Shown: in pieces, positions 19,248 through 27,962 of the stretch
How the letters are laid out: every line of letters begins with the position of its first letter
Position numbering within the stretch: position 1 is the stretch's first letter
From: CAZUMH01 sp964621645
Lineage (GTDB): Bacteria; Zhuqueibacterota; QNDG01; JAGLOF01
Assembly: GCA_964621645.1 (NCBI GenBank)
Contig: CAZUMH010000002.1
Location: 26,606-90,605, forward strand
Direction: 5' to 3'
DNA length: 64,000 nucleotides
Notes under the pieces: generated by a model
Seen by the model: only the letters and a program-made list of their open reading frames with translations
What the model was told of the DNA's origin: nothing
The model's database searches: none
Position numbers and translations under genes: made by a program

Positions 19248-21869
19248 ATGACGTTTGAAAAATTTACTCTGAAAGCACAGGAAGCCGTTGCCAGGGCTGA
19301 GTCCATATCTTCGGAACATGGTCAGCAACAGGTGGAAGTAGAACATCTGCTCCTGGCGCTCTTGACGGAAAACGATGGGGTTCCTGCCGCGATTCTCCAG
19401 AAAATCGGAGTCAACCGTTCCAATATAATGGATCGGCTGCAGCAGGAAATCGATACGCTTCCACGAATTTCCGGTCCCGGAGCGGCTGGACAGATATATA
19501 TATCACAAAGATTGAATGATGTATTCGGCGAAGCGTTGAAGCTGATCAAGCAGATGAAGGATGATTATGTCAGTACCGAACATCTGTTTCTAGCGGTCGC
19601 CGAAGAAAAAGGCTGCGCAGCTTCACGCATTCTGAAAGATGCGGGTGTGACCAGTGATGATATCCTCGCGGTGTTGAAAGAGATCCGGGGAAGTCAGCGG
19701 GTAACGGATCAGAACCCCGAAAGCAAATATCAGGCTCTGGAACGTTTCGGCAGGGATCTTACCGCACTGGCCCGGCAGGGAAAGCTCGATCCCGTCATTG
19801 GCAGGGATGAAGAAATCAGGAGAACCATCCAGGTGCTTTCCCGCCGCACCAAGAACAATCCGGTCCTGGTCGGTGATCCCGGAGTGGGGAAGACGGCCAT
19901 TGCGGATAGCATTGCCCAGCGCATTGCCGATGGTGATGTGCCGGAATCGCTGAAAGACCGCAGAGTCGTCCAGCTGGAAATGGGTTCACTGCTGGCCGGG
20001 GCCAAATACAGGGGTGAATTCGAGGAGCGTTTGAAGGCGGTGCTCAAGGAGATTGAGGAAGCTGAGGGTAGGATAATTCTCTTTATCGATGAACTCCATA
20101 CCATGGTGGGAGCCGGAGCGGCTGAGGGTGCTGTGGACGCGGCCAACATGCTTAAACCCATGCTGGCCCGGGGCGAGCTGCGGTTGATCGGAGCCACTAC
20201 CCTGGATGAGTATCGTAAATATATCGAAAAAGACAAAGCCCTGGAACGCCGTTTCCAGCCGGTGATGGTGGATCAGCCTTCGGTGGAGGATACCATATCG
20301 ATTCTCCGCGGTCTCAAGGAACGCTATGAAGTGCATCACGGAGTACGCATTACAGACGGTGCTATTGTGGCCGCGGCCACGCTTTCCCACCGCTATATAG
20401 CGGAGCGGTTCCTGCCTGACAAGGCCATTGACCTGATCGATGAAGCAGCGGCAAAACTTCGTACCGAAATTGATTCCATGCCCGAGGAAATCGACGAACT
20501 GGATCGGCGCCTCAAACAGCTTGAGATCGAGAAGGTGGCCTTAAAAAAAGAAAAGGATTCCGCTTCCCGGGAACGACTGGAAAAACTCGGCAAAGAGCTG
20601 AGCGATCTTAAAGAAAAAGCCTCCCAATTGAAGGCGCGCTGGCAGGTAGAGAAGGAGACCATCCAGCAGATCCGTGACACCAAAGCCAGGATCGAGGAAC
20701 GGCGCCAGGAGGCTGAGATACTTGAGAGGGACGGCAATTTGAACAAGGTGGCGGAGCTGCGCTACAGTCTTATCCCGTCCCTGGAACAGGAGCTTCAGAA
20801 ACTGAACGACAGACTTACTGAACTGCACCAGGAAGGTTCCCTCCTCAAGGAAGAGGTGACCGAAGAGGACATCGCAGAGATAGTCTCACGCTGGACCGGT
20901 ATTCCGGTGGCAAAGATGCTGGAAAGCGAACGGGAAAAAATCCTCAAGATCGGCGACCTGCTCCGGGAACGAGTGGTGGGGCAGGATGAGGCTGTGGAGG
21001 CTGTAGCCAACGCGGTACAGCGCTCCCGGGCCGGTATGAGTGAAGAAAACCGTCCCCTGGGATCCTTCATCTTTTTGGGCCCCACCGGAGTGGGGAAGAC
21101 GGAACTGGGAAAGGCTCTCGCTGAATTTCTCTTCGACGACGAGGATGCCCTGGTCCGTATCGATATGTCAGAATATATGGAGGCCTTTAATGTATCCCGC
21201 CTGGTGGGAGCGCCCCCCGGGTATGTGGGATATGAAGAGGGGGGGCAGCTGACGGAAGCGGTGCGCCGCCGGCCCTATTCGGTCGTTCTGTTGGATGAGA
21301 TAGAGAAGGCTCATCCCCAGGTTTTCAACATCCTGCTGCAGGTGCTGGATGACGGACGGCTTACAGACAGCCAGGGACATGTGGTCACGTTTGCCAATAC
21401 CATTATCATTATGACGTCCAACCTCGGCGCTGAACTCATCCGGGAACGGTTTCAGGATATTTCTGATGAAAACCGTGTCACGGTGTATGAGGAGACCCGC
21501 ACCGCGGTGCTGAAGCTTATGCAGCAGACGCTGCGCCCGGAGTTTCTCAACCGGGTGGATGAGTTCATCGTTTTCCGGCCGCTGACCCGGGAACATATCC
21601 GCCAAATCGTTGGGATCCAGTTTGAGCGCATGGTGCGGCGGCCGCTTCTGCGGCAGCGGCTGGATGCCGAGCTCAGTGAAAAAGCTCGCAAGATCATCGC
21701 CGCTGAAGGCTATGATCCCATTTTCGGGGCCAGGCCTTTAAAGCGGGTGCTGCAGCACCGTCTGACCGATGAGATCTCCCGCCGCATTCTTATGGGGGAA
21801 TTTATTGCCGGAGACACCATCCTCATAGACGGAAAAGGAGATCAGCTTACCTTTAAAAAAAAAGGCTGA
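19248..21869 (+). CDS. clpB: ATP-dependent chaperone ClpB (disaggregase)
   Basis: 873 residues from ATG at 19248, preceded by AGGAGAAG; this gives the usual ClpB N-terminus MTFEKFTLKAQEAVARAE. A longer frame from TTG at 19179 lies inside the leader inverted repeat and is rejected. Order: double Clp-N repeat at about 1-145; first AAA+ module with GDPGVGKT near 208 and ILFIDELHT; the coiled-coil middle domain at about 410-525; and the second module with GPTGVGKTELG near 610 and VVLLDEIEKAH. It extracts proteins from aggregates together with DnaK. Nothing is missing and the length is normal. A GC-rich hairpin follows directly. Confidence 0.97.
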   Translation: MTFEKFTLKAQEAVARAESISSEHGQQQVEVEHLLLALLTENDGVPAAILQKIGVNRSNIMDRLQQEIDTLPRISGPGAAGQIYISQRLNDVFGEALKLIKQMKDDYVSTEHLFLAVAEEKGCAASRILKDAGVTSDDILAVLKEIRGSQRVTDQNPESKYQALERFGRDLTALARQGKLDPVIGRDEEIRRTIQVLSRRTKNNPVLVGDPGVGKTAIADSIAQRIADGDVPESLKDRRVVQLEMGSLLAGAKYRGEFEERLKAVLKEIEEAEGRIILFIDELHTMVGAGAAEGAVDAANMLKPMLARGELRLIGATTLDEYRKYIEKDKALERRFQPVMVDQPSVEDTISILRGLKERYEVHHGVRITDGAIVAAATLSHRYIAERFLPDKAIDLIDEAAAKLRTEIDSMPEEIDELDRRLKQLEIEKVALKKEKDSASRERLEKLGKELSDLKEKASQLKARWQVEKETIQQIRDTKARIEERRQEAEILERDGNLNKVAELRYSLIPSLEQELQKLNDRLTELHQEGSLLKEEVTEEDIAEIVSRWTGIPVAKMLESEREKILKIGDLLRERVVGQDEAVEAVANAVQRSRAGMSEENRPLGSFIFLGPTGVGKTELGKALAEFLFDDEDALVRIDMSEYMEAFNVSRLVGAPPGYVGYEEGGQLTEAVRRRPYSVVLLDEIEKAHPQVFNILLQVLDDGRLTDSQGHVVTFANTIIIMTSNLGAELIRERFQDISDENRVTVYEETRTAVLKLMQQTLRPEFLNRVDEFIVFRPLTREHIRQIVGIQFERMVRRPLLRQRLDAELSEKARKIIAAEGYDPIFGARPLKRVLQHRLTDEISRRILMGEFIAGDTILIDGKGDQLTFKKKG

Positions 21870-21875
21870 TAAAAG

Positions 21876-21903
21876 CGTCGGGGCCGGGTTAACGGCCCCG
21901 ACG
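21876..21903 (+). terminator. GC-rich hairpin after clpB
   Basis: A perfect 10-bp stem CGTCGGGGCC / GGCCCCGACG with an 8-base loop starts seven bases after the clpB stop. No T-run follows on this strand, so it may be a terminator of the U-less kind or an mRNA-stabilising hairpin. Confidence 0.6.
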
Positions 21904-21939
21904 GAATCAATCCGGAAAATTGGATGGGAGGTCCGTACG

Positions 21940-22944
21940 ATAAAGCGCAGATATGGTAAAAAGGCCATCCTGCCGATCCTTTCTATCCTTCTCATTTCAA
22001 TTGGATGCAGACAAGACGGTGCCGTCGAATCGTCTCAGGATTCCCGGGATTATCGCCGGGAGATGCGGCTGTTTATCTCAGATCTGGCCGCCTGGGCCCG
22101 GACCCGGAAACCGGGATTTATCATAATCCCGCAGAACGGTCAAGAGCTGGTCACTGATACCGGGCAGGAGGATGGAACGATTCAGCGGGATTATCTTGCC
22201 TGTCTCGACGCTACCGGAAGGGAGGAGCTCTTTTTCGGATATAATGGGGATGATCAGGAAACCCCGATCACCGTGTCCTCTTATCTTGCCGGGCTTTGCC
22301 GCCTCTTTGAAGAAAACGGCGTGGAGGTTCTGGTGACGGATTACTGCCATACTCACACACGGATGGACAGCAGCTATGCCAGGAATGACAGACTCAGTTT
22401 TACTTCCTTCGCGGCCCCTGACCGGGAGTTGCGGGTCGTCCCATTTTATCCTCCCGCACCCTACCATGAGAACGGAAACGATATTACCAGTGTCCATAAT
22501 GTCCGTAATTTTCTGTACCTGATCAATACTGACATCTTTGCCGACAGGGAGGATTTTATCCAGGCCGTAGCCGTCACCAGTTACGACCTGCTCATTACAG
22601 ATCTCTTTTACGATGAGTCATCCTTTCTTCCCGATGAGATCGATCGACTGAAGATAAAGAAGAACGGAGGGCGGCGGCTGGTCATTGCCTACCTCAGTAT
22701 CGGCGAGGCCGAGGATTACCGTTACTACTGGCAGCAGTCCTGGTCCCTTAATCCGCCTTCCTGGCTCCTGCCTGAGAATCCCGACTGGGAAGGAAACTAT
22801 CCCGTGCGTTACTGGGATAAAGGGTGGCAGGAGATCATCTTCGGTGAGGAAGATTCATACCTGGACCGGATCATTCAAGCCGGATTCGACGGCGTCTATC
22901 TCGATCTGGTAGACGCCTTCGAATATTTCGAAGAGGAGCGCTGA
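21940..22944 (+). CDS. Lipoprotein, TM1410/MJ1477-type putative glycoside hydrolase (GH114-like), apparent ATA start
   Basis: 334 residues if read from ATA at 21940. The first ATG (22063) would remove an obvious lipoprotein signal: KRRYGKKAILPILSILLI followed by the lipobox SIGC. Upstream to the previous in-frame stop at 21826 there is no ATG, GTG or TTG, but GGGAGG (21926-21931) sits eight bases before ATA, the ideal distance. So the start is either a rare ATA or a changed ATG. The mature part matches the TM1410 family: YLSIGEAEDYRYYW, NPDWEGNYPVRYWDKGWQ and GFDGVYLDLVDAFEYF, with candidate catalytic acids Glu in IGEAE and Asp in YLDLVD. It is predicted to act outside the inner membrane on a polysaccharide; the substrate is unknown. 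Confidence 0.85.
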   Translation: MKRRYGKKAILPILSILLISIGCRQDGAVESSQDSRDYRREMRLFISDLAAWARTRKPGFIIIPQNGQELVTDTGQEDGTIQRDYLACLDATGREELFFGYNGDDQETPITVSSYLAGLCRLFEENGVEVLVTDYCHTHTRMDSSYARNDRLSFTSFAAPDRELRVVPFYPPAPYHENGNDITSVHNVRNFLYLINTDIFADREDFIQAVAVTSYDLLITDLFYDESSFLPDEIDRLKIKKNGGRRLVIAYLSIGEAEDYRYYWQQSWSLNPPSWLLPENPDWEGNYPVRYWDKGWQEIIFGEEDSYLDRIIQAGFDGVYLDLVDAFEYFEEER

Positions 22945-22986
22945 TTACGAGTCATCCAAATCCAAAGACAAACGAGAAAAAAGTGC

Positions 22987-23015
22987 TTGAATTCCCGGCG
23001 CCGGGCCAGTAACTT
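22987..23015 (+). promoter_or_regulatory. Candidate promoter with a palindrome in its spacer
   Basis: TTGAAT at 22987-22992 and TAACTT at 23010-23015 are 17 bases apart. The spacer holds the perfect palindrome CCCGGCGCCGGG (22994-23005), well placed for a repressor or a MerR-like activator. The downstream gene is the GC-rich membrane protein. Confidence 0.35.
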
Positions 23016-23053
23016 ATCCCAATTATATCGGACTCTTTCAGATGGAGCTAGGC

Positions 23054-23812
23054 ATGAATTACTTTACGAGAAACGAGATCCCCCCTTTCCGAAAACCGTG
23101 GCAGAGAGCGACGTTCGTTTTTCCCATCGCTCTCTTTGCTGTTTTCATCCTCATGAAGATTTTTCTGCCTGAGGTCTACCTGGCCCAGGTGCACGAGGAT
23201 TCCGTGGTCGAATACACGCAGGCTCTCTTCTATCTGGCGGCCGCGGTGCTGGCCGCGGTCGGGGCCTTGGCTTTCTCCCGCCGGGGGGAGCACTTCGGCA
23301 GCGCGGTCTTCCTGATCCTGGCCCTGGGATTCTTCTTGGTCTGCGGGGATGAGATAAGCTGGGGGCAGCGTCTCTTTCACTTTGGCAATCCACGCATCTT
23401 CGCAGAGTACAACGTGCAGGACGAGACCTCCTTGCACAACCTGAACATAGTGCAGCCATTCCTACACAAGATCTACATCCTGGTGGGATTCCTGGGCGCC
23501 TTTGCCTGGAAACTCATGCCGATGCGCTGGCGGGGCTGGCGGGGCGGCCTGCCCGAATACCTTATCCCGGACTGGTTTCTGGCGCCCTACTTTTTCTTCG
23601 TGCTCTTGGTCTACGGCTACTTCGATCTCCTGCGGCCGATCTTCGCAGGCCTCTTGAAGATCCAGTCCATGGACATCGGAGGGTTTCTCATCTGGCGCGA
23701 TCAGGAGCCGCCCGAACTGCTTTTAGCAGTGGGATTCACCCTGCTCATGCTGCGGGCGCTGGGGAAAATCCGCACTCTCCGGCCCGGTCGAGAGGGAAGC
23801 CCATCCACATAG
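23054..23812 (+). CDS. Conserved polytopic membrane protein of unknown function
   Basis: 252 residues from ATG at 23054, which has GGAG six bases upstream; ATG at 23042 has no such site. About six hydrophobic segments can be seen: about 15-35, 55-75, 84-102, 134-150, 172-190 and 215-235. Between the third and fourth lies a polar, probably conserved block (GDEISWGQRLFHFGNP, then NVQDETSLHNLN) rich in Asp, Glu, His and Asn, which could be a metal or active site. I do not recognise the family by name. The gene is clearly richer in G and C, with CTG/GCG/GCC-heavy codon use, than clpB or the dcw genes, a sign of possible transfer. Confidence 0.8.
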   Translation: MNYFTRNEIPPFRKPWQRATFVFPIALFAVFILMKIFLPEVYLAQVHEDSVVEYTQALFYLAAAVLAAVGALAFSRRGEHFGSAVFLILALGFFLVCGDEISWGQRLFHFGNPRIFAEYNVQDETSLHNLNIVQPFLHKIYILVGFLGAFAWKLMPMRWRGWRGGLPEYLIPDWFLAPYFFFVLLVYGYFDLLRPIFAGLLKIQSMDIGGFLIWRDQEPPELLLAVGFTLLMLRALGKIRTLRPGREGSPST

Positions 23813-23925
23813 AGGAGGGGAGCGCCGTCCCGGTGCCTATAAGAAAGGGTGAAGAGTGTTCCCATCAAAATGTGCGGATGAACCGCATCCAAACACATAA
23901 GATACAGAGAAGAGAAGGGGGATCA

Positions 23926-24189
23926 GTGAGGAAGCAGACGGAGATGGAACGCATCCCCGGAGTGGGACCCAGTATCGCCCGGGACCTGAAGGAAATGGGA
24001 TATCGAAACCCTTCCGACCTTCGGGGAGAGGACCCGGAGAAGATGTACTGGCAGCTCTGCAACCTGCGGGGCCAGCAAATGGATCGCTGTGTACTGTACG
24101 TCTTCCGCTGCGCGGTATATTTTGCATCAGCTGAAGAGCATGATCCTGAGCTGCTTAAATGGTGGAACTGGAAAGATATCAATCCCTGA
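23926..24189 (+). CDS. Small helix-hairpin-helix protein, Cdd1 (pathogenicity locus) family
   Basis: 87 residues from GTG at 23926, which has AGAAGGGG five bases upstream; the longer frame from 23833 has no such site. The core is a helix-hairpin-helix (RIPGVGPSIARDLKEMGY) followed by LRGEDPEKMYWQLCNLRGQQMDRCVLYVFRCAVYF, the pattern of the small Cdd1 proteins. The fold suggests nucleic-acid binding, but the role is not established. It sits 113 bases after the membrane protein and 45 before the MgtC-like gene, all on the same strand. Confidence 0.82.
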   Translation: MRKQTEMERIPGVGPSIARDLKEMGYRNPSDLRGEDPEKMYWQLCNLRGQQMDRCVLYVFRCAVYFASAEEHDPELLKWWNWKDINP

Positions 24190-24234
24190 ATCCATCCCAT
24201 ATCATAAGAGAATAGGGGCAAGGAGAATGTTGAG

Positions 24235-25488
24235 ATGGATATGATTATGATCGAACAGCTTGCGATTTCTTTGGGACTGGGACTGTTGGTCGGGCTGGAA
24301 AGGGAGTGGCTGCCTACCAAAAAAGAAGCCGGCATCAGGACTTTTGCCCTGATCACTCTTTTAGGCACGGTGTGCGCCTGGCTGTCGCGGCAGTTTAGCG
24401 GCGTCCTGGCGGTAGGCCTGGTGGCGGTGGCCATGACTCTCTTTCTGGGACAGTATCTTCGCGTCAGAATGGGAGATGCCCGGGACTACGGTATTACCAC
24501 CGAGATCGCGGCCTTGGTGATGTTCGGAGTCGGGGCTCTGCTGGTAATCGCTCCACTACCTCTGGCAGTGATTATCGGCGGCTGTGTTGCCGTGCTTTTG
24601 CAGTGGAAAAGGGGACTGCATGGTCTGGTCCAGCGTATCGGTGATAATGAGATCCGTGCCGTCAGCCGTCTCATCCTCATCTGGCTCATCATTCTTCCGG
24701 TTATGCCCAACCGGACCTTTGGGCCTTACGATGTCCTCAATCCTTACCAGATCTGGCTGATGGTGGTCCTTATTGTTGGACTCAGTCTGGGAGGATATAT
24801 CGCCTACCGGGCTTTTGGCGCCAGGGCCGGGACCTTGCTGGCTGGACTGTTCGGCGGTCTTATTTCCAGTACAGCGACATCGGTAAGCTACTCCCGCCGT
24901 TCCCGCATGCCCGAGGCTTCCACGGCCTTGATCGCACTGGTAATTATGATAGCTTCCGGCATCGTCTTCGCGCGGGTGACTTTTGAGATATTCATAGTGG
25001 CGCCGGAATTTCTCACGAAAATGGCACCTCCGCTTCTCACTCTGATGCTGCTGATACTCCTGATATCCGTTGTTTTCTGGCTGTATGGAGGTAGAGGCGC
25101 GACGAAACCTTTGCCGATGGAGAAGGACCCGGCCCAGTTGAAGACAGCCGTTATTTTCGGATTGCTCTACGCGCTGATACTCTTCGCGGTCGCCGCAGCC
25201 AGAGAATATCTGGGAAGGCGGGGATTGTACCTGGTCTCAGCCATATCGGGGCTCACCGATGCCGACGCCATAACCCTGAGTACGGCCCATATGGTGAAGA
25301 CCGGAAAAGTCGCGCTTGACACCGGCTGGCGAATGATTCTTCTGGGAGCGTTATGCAACGTGCTTTTTAAAGGGGGAATCGTGGCGGTTCTGGGATCGCC
25401 GCGGTTGTTCAGGAAGATAGCCGCCGGTTTCGGTGCCGCTATTATCGGCGGCGTTCTCATTCTGCTTTTCTGGCCGCCGGTAATTTGA
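24235..25488 (+). CDS. MgtC/SapB-type membrane protein with DUF4010 domain
   Basis: 417 residues, strongly hydrophobic, about 11-12 membrane segments. The N-terminal third is MgtC/SapB-like (LGLGLLVGLEREW, then GIRTFALITLLGTV). The C-terminal part, with GLFGGLISSTATSVSYSRRSR and ISGLTDADAITLS, fits the DUF4010 domain common in the long form of this family. The short MgtC proteins are tied to magnesium limitation and virulence; the function of the long form is not settled. AGGAG nine bases before ATG supports the start. Confidence 0.88.
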   Translation: MDMIMIEQLAISLGLGLLVGLEREWLPTKKEAGIRTFALITLLGTVCAWLSRQFSGVLAVGLVAVAMTLFLGQYLRVRMGDARDYGITTEIAALVMFGVGALLVIAPLPLAVIIGGCVAVLLQWKRGLHGLVQRIGDNEIRAVSRLILIWLIILPVMPNRTFGPYDVLNPYQIWLMVVLIVGLSLGGYIAYRAFGARAGTLLAGLFGGLISSTATSVSYSRRSRMPEASTALIALVIMIASGIVFARVTFEIFIVAPEFLTKMAPPLLTLMLLILLISVVFWLYGGRGATKPLPMEKDPAQLKTAVIFGLLYALILFAVAAAREYLGRRGLYLVSAISGLTDADAITLSTAHMVKTGKVALDTGWRMILLGALCNVLFKGGIVAVLGSPRLFRKIAAGFGAAIIGGVLILLFWPPVI

Positions 25489-25518
25489 GTCCAGGAGGGG
25501 CTGTATACAGAGACCCAA

Positions 25519-26520
25519 TTATCTCCCCGGATCAGACTGAATCCAGCCGTTTTCCAGTCCGTAATCATCCAACCACTTTCTGGCCCGGCGATATTCACGT
25601 GAGGAGAGTCTCCTGTGCAGGGGAGGAATATTCACTGCTTGGTTGGCCGGGAAGTACTGGCTCATGAAACTGATATAGGTGGCGGGTGAGATCTCCCGGG
25701 TAATGAATTCAAGAACCCGGCGGGTAGCGGACAGATCTTCGGGAAGCAGCAGGTGCCTGATAATCAAACCGGAAACGGCGATGCCTTCTTCATCCATCAC
25801 GAGGTCGCCGACCTGCAGGTACATCTCACGGATCGCAGTCTGATTAATGGATGGGTAGTCTGGAGCCGCTGAGCAGTGAAGAGCAGCTTCGGAGTCTCCA
25901 TATTTCATATCCGGCAGGTAGATATCCACAATACCCCGCAGCAGCCGCAGTGCTGTCAGTGATTCATACCCACCTGAGTTGTAGACAAGCGGAATCCGCA
26001 GTCCTCCTCTGTAGGCGAATAGCAGTGCTTCCATGATCTGGGGAACAAAATGGGTCGGGGTAACGAGGTTAATGTTGTGCGCCCCGGCCGTTTGCAGGCG
26101 GAGCATTCTGCGGGCCAAATCCTGCGGTTCAAGCGTTTCTCCATGACGCAGCTGACTGATGGGGTAGTTTTGGCAGAAGAGGCAGTGCAGGGAGCAGCCG
26201 GTAAAAAATATGGTGCCTGATCCACGGCTGCCGGATAGAGGCGGCTCTTCGCCGTGATGCAGATTATCAGATGAGACGACCAGTTCCCGGCCCATGCCGC
26301 ATTCTCCCCGCTCATCAGCAGTTCTGTCAACGCCGCAATGACGGGGACAAACCCGGCACTTTTGCAGGAGGGCCATGGCGGCATCCAGCCGCTTTTCCAA
26401 TCGTTCTATTTTGTCTTTCGTGCCCAGGATCATATTCCCGTCGTTTCCCCCGTAAAGAGAAGCTTCCATTCCCTCATGCAGACTGATTGGTGTCCCCTTA
26501 GGAAGCGGCATTGGGATCAT
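25519..26520 (-). CDS. Radical SAM protein, PflX-like (putative pyruvate-formate-lyase-activating enzyme relative)
   Basis: 333 residues. The radical SAM cluster motif is CSLHCLFC in the segment GTIFFTGCSLHCLFCQNYPIS. An additional N-terminal Cys set (CRVCPRHCGVD, then GECGMGRE) is typical of the PflX/COG1313 group and may bind a second iron-sulfur cluster. The C-terminal half carries YNSGGYE and LPDMKYGD, also typical. The substrate is unknown and no glycyl-radical enzyme is encoded nearby. A candidate promoter lies just upstream; internal ATG codons downstream of 26520 are possible alternative starts. It converges with the MgtC-like gene. Confidence 0.88.
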   Translation of the reverse strand: MIPMPLPKGTPISLHEGMEASLYGGNDGNMILGTKDKIERLEKRLDAAMALLQKCRVCPRHCGVDRTADERGECGMGRELVVSSDNLHHGEEPPLSGSRGSGTIFFTGCSLHCLFCQNYPISQLRHGETLEPQDLARRMLRLQTAGAHNINLVTPTHFVPQIMEALLFAYRGGLRIPLVYNSGGYESLTALRLLRGIVDIYLPDMKYGDSEAALHCSAAPDYPSINQTAIREMYLQVGDLVMDEEGIAVSGLIIRHLLLPEDLSATRRVLEFITREISPATYISFMSQYFPANQAVNIPPLHRRLSSREYRRARKWLDDYGLENGWIQSDPGR

Positions 26521-26542
26521 CTTAATAATTCCCGCTTACTGT

Positions 26543-26572
26543 ATTATGTCTTCCCTTCTATATAATATGCAA
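26543..26572 (-). promoter_or_regulatory. Candidate promoter for the PflX-like gene
   Basis: Read on the minus strand: TTGCAT (26572-26567), an 18-base spacer, then CATAAT (26548-26543). This predicts a leader of about 15 bases before ATG at 26520. Confidence 0.45.
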
Positions 26573-26686
26573 CACCATGCTCCTGATGAACGACGCTGGC
26601 TAAACCAAGCGGGATATGTTTTCTGGAAATAGTATACGGCAGGCAAGAGGGTGGTTTTCACAATACCATCAGTTTCGGTGCTCTTC

Positions 26687-27088
26687 CTAAACCTTGCCCA
26701 GAGAGAGATCGCCGCTCAGTTTCAGGACATTTCCATCCTGGCTTACCTTCAGGTGCCGCCCGGGAAAGTGATTTTTGAGACCACGGCGCAGAAAGGAGAG
26801 GGCGAATGTATAAACTTCTTTTTCAACCTCCGGAGGCACCCGCTCCAGGGTCGATATATGTATGTCGATAACATAGCCGCGTCCATGTTTGGAGCCGAGC
26901 CCAAGCGTGAATCCGGCGGCGATGTCAAAAAGTCCGTCATGAGATTTGTTGGCGGTGGCGCCACGGGGACGGCGGGCAGGATGAAGGAGAAAACGGGAGC
27001 CGAATGTCTCTTCCAGCGCGTCGTCCAGAGCATCCAGCAGTTCTTTAAGGGATGTTTCCCAACGTTCCAGGGAAGGATGCTGTACCAT
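26687..27088 (-). CDS. Hypothetical protein, 133 residues, last gene of the miaB-lapAB operon
   Basis: I do not recognise a named family. The protein has a coding-like composition with balanced residues, whereas the two overlapping frames are Pro/Ser/Arg-rich shadows. It starts with an amphipathic stretch (HPSLERWETSLKELLDALDD), then a Gly/His-rich centre (ATANKSHDGLFDIAAGF, GLGSKHGRGYVIDIHIST) and a charged end (KVSQDGNVLKLSGDLSLG). There is no signal peptide or membrane segment. It begins 35 bases after the SPOR protein ends, on the same strand. No strong ribosome binding site is seen before ATG 27088, so translation may be coupled; an in-frame extension upstream has only ATT as a possible start. 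Confidence 0.65.
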   Translation of the reverse strand: MVQHPSLERWETSLKELLDALDDALEETFGSRFLLHPARRPRGATANKSHDGLFDIAAGFTLGLGSKHGRGYVIDIHISTLERVPPEVEKEVYTFALSFLRRGLKNHFPGRHLKVSQDGNVLKLSGDLSLGKV

Positions 27089-27123
27089 AAAGGGTTCCGT
27101 GTCATTGGTGCTGTCAAGGACGA

Positions 27124-27951
27124 TTACAATTGTTCATCCCGTTGTCGCGAGACAAGGGTAAAGGGAGTGCCATACTTTTTTTTCAGCTGGTCACCAAACT
27201 TTCGCGCCTCTTCTGAATCGGTAAACGATCCGATCCAGACCAGATAGAGGAGCACATCGTCTTTGCGTTTTGTGGCGAGGCGGACCTGATAGCCTTTCTG
27301 TTCAAAGAATGATTTCCTGAGAAGGGCCCGCTGCTGTTGACTGAAGGCTCCTACCTGCACCACCCATTCCTGGCCGGATTCCTGAGGTTGGTCTCCCGGA
27401 CCGAACCTTCCTCCCAGTGAGTCCAGGGCCGCGGCAGCCAATTCGGATATCTGATTCACCGTGTAGCGGTACGCGGCTTCCCGAAAGGCGAGTCCCGCCG
27501 AGTCCCGCTGCCCTAGAGCCAGATAACATCGTCCCAGCCAATACCAACTCTCCTGAATATGTCCTGATCCTGGAAAGTGTTCACGCAACCCGATATATCG
27601 GCTGCGGGCCTGCTGGTAAAGACCGCGGGCATAGGCCAGATGTCCCAGGCGAAGGAGGGCAAAATCACTATAAGAAAAGGAAGGATAATCTGTCAGCAGT
27701 TTATAATAGAGAACCGCGGCCGAGTCAGCCTGTATGGTAAGAAGGGCTTGCAAGAAAAGAGTCTCGGCAGGGGAATTATCCGGGGCCATTTTTTCGATCA
27801 GCGACCGGGCCTCTGCTATATGGCCCTGCTGCACCAGCTCCACCACCGAATTGATCGTCTGACCCCTGAGAAGGTTGCTGCCGAGTATGAAAAGCAGCGT
27901 CAGGAAAATCAGTTGCTTACGAGGACGCACAAGTATCTTCCTTCTCTGCAT
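27124..27951 (-). CDS. Exported TPR-like protein with C-terminal SPOR domain
   Basis: 275 residues. Positively charged start and hydrophobic segment (KQLIFLTLLFILGSNLL) form a signal peptide or anchor. Residues about 35-180 are helical TPR-like repeats (GHLAYARGLYQQARSRY, LGRCYLALGQRDSAGLAF). Residues about 195-270 are a SPOR domain (EWVVQVGAFSQQQRALL... YLVWIGSFTDSEEARKFGDQL), which binds peptidoglycan stripped of stem peptides, usually at division sites. The given start is ATG 27951; GTG at 27930 has a better site (AGAAGGAAG) and would shorten the protein by seven residues. It lies 11 bases after lapB. Confidence 0.86.
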   Translation of the reverse strand: MQRRKILVRPRKQLIFLTLLFILGSNLLRGQTINSVVELVQQGHIAEARSLIEKMAPDNSPAETLFLQALLTIQADSAAVLYYKLLTDYPSFSYSDFALLRLGHLAYARGLYQQARSRYIGLREHFPGSGHIQESWYWLGRCYLALGQRDSAGLAFREAAYRYTVNQISELAAAALDSLGGRFGPGDQPQESGQEWVVQVGAFSQQQRALLRKSFFEQKGYQVRLATKRKDDVLLYLVWIGSFTDSEEARKFGDQLKKKYGTPFTLVSRQRDEQL

Positions 27952-27962
27952 TCGAGCTTACG

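Noticed and set aside
26651..27247. 198-codon plus-strand frame opposite the unknown protein and SPOR gene
   Set aside because: Antisense shadow; the minus-strand frame has protein-like composition and fits the operon.
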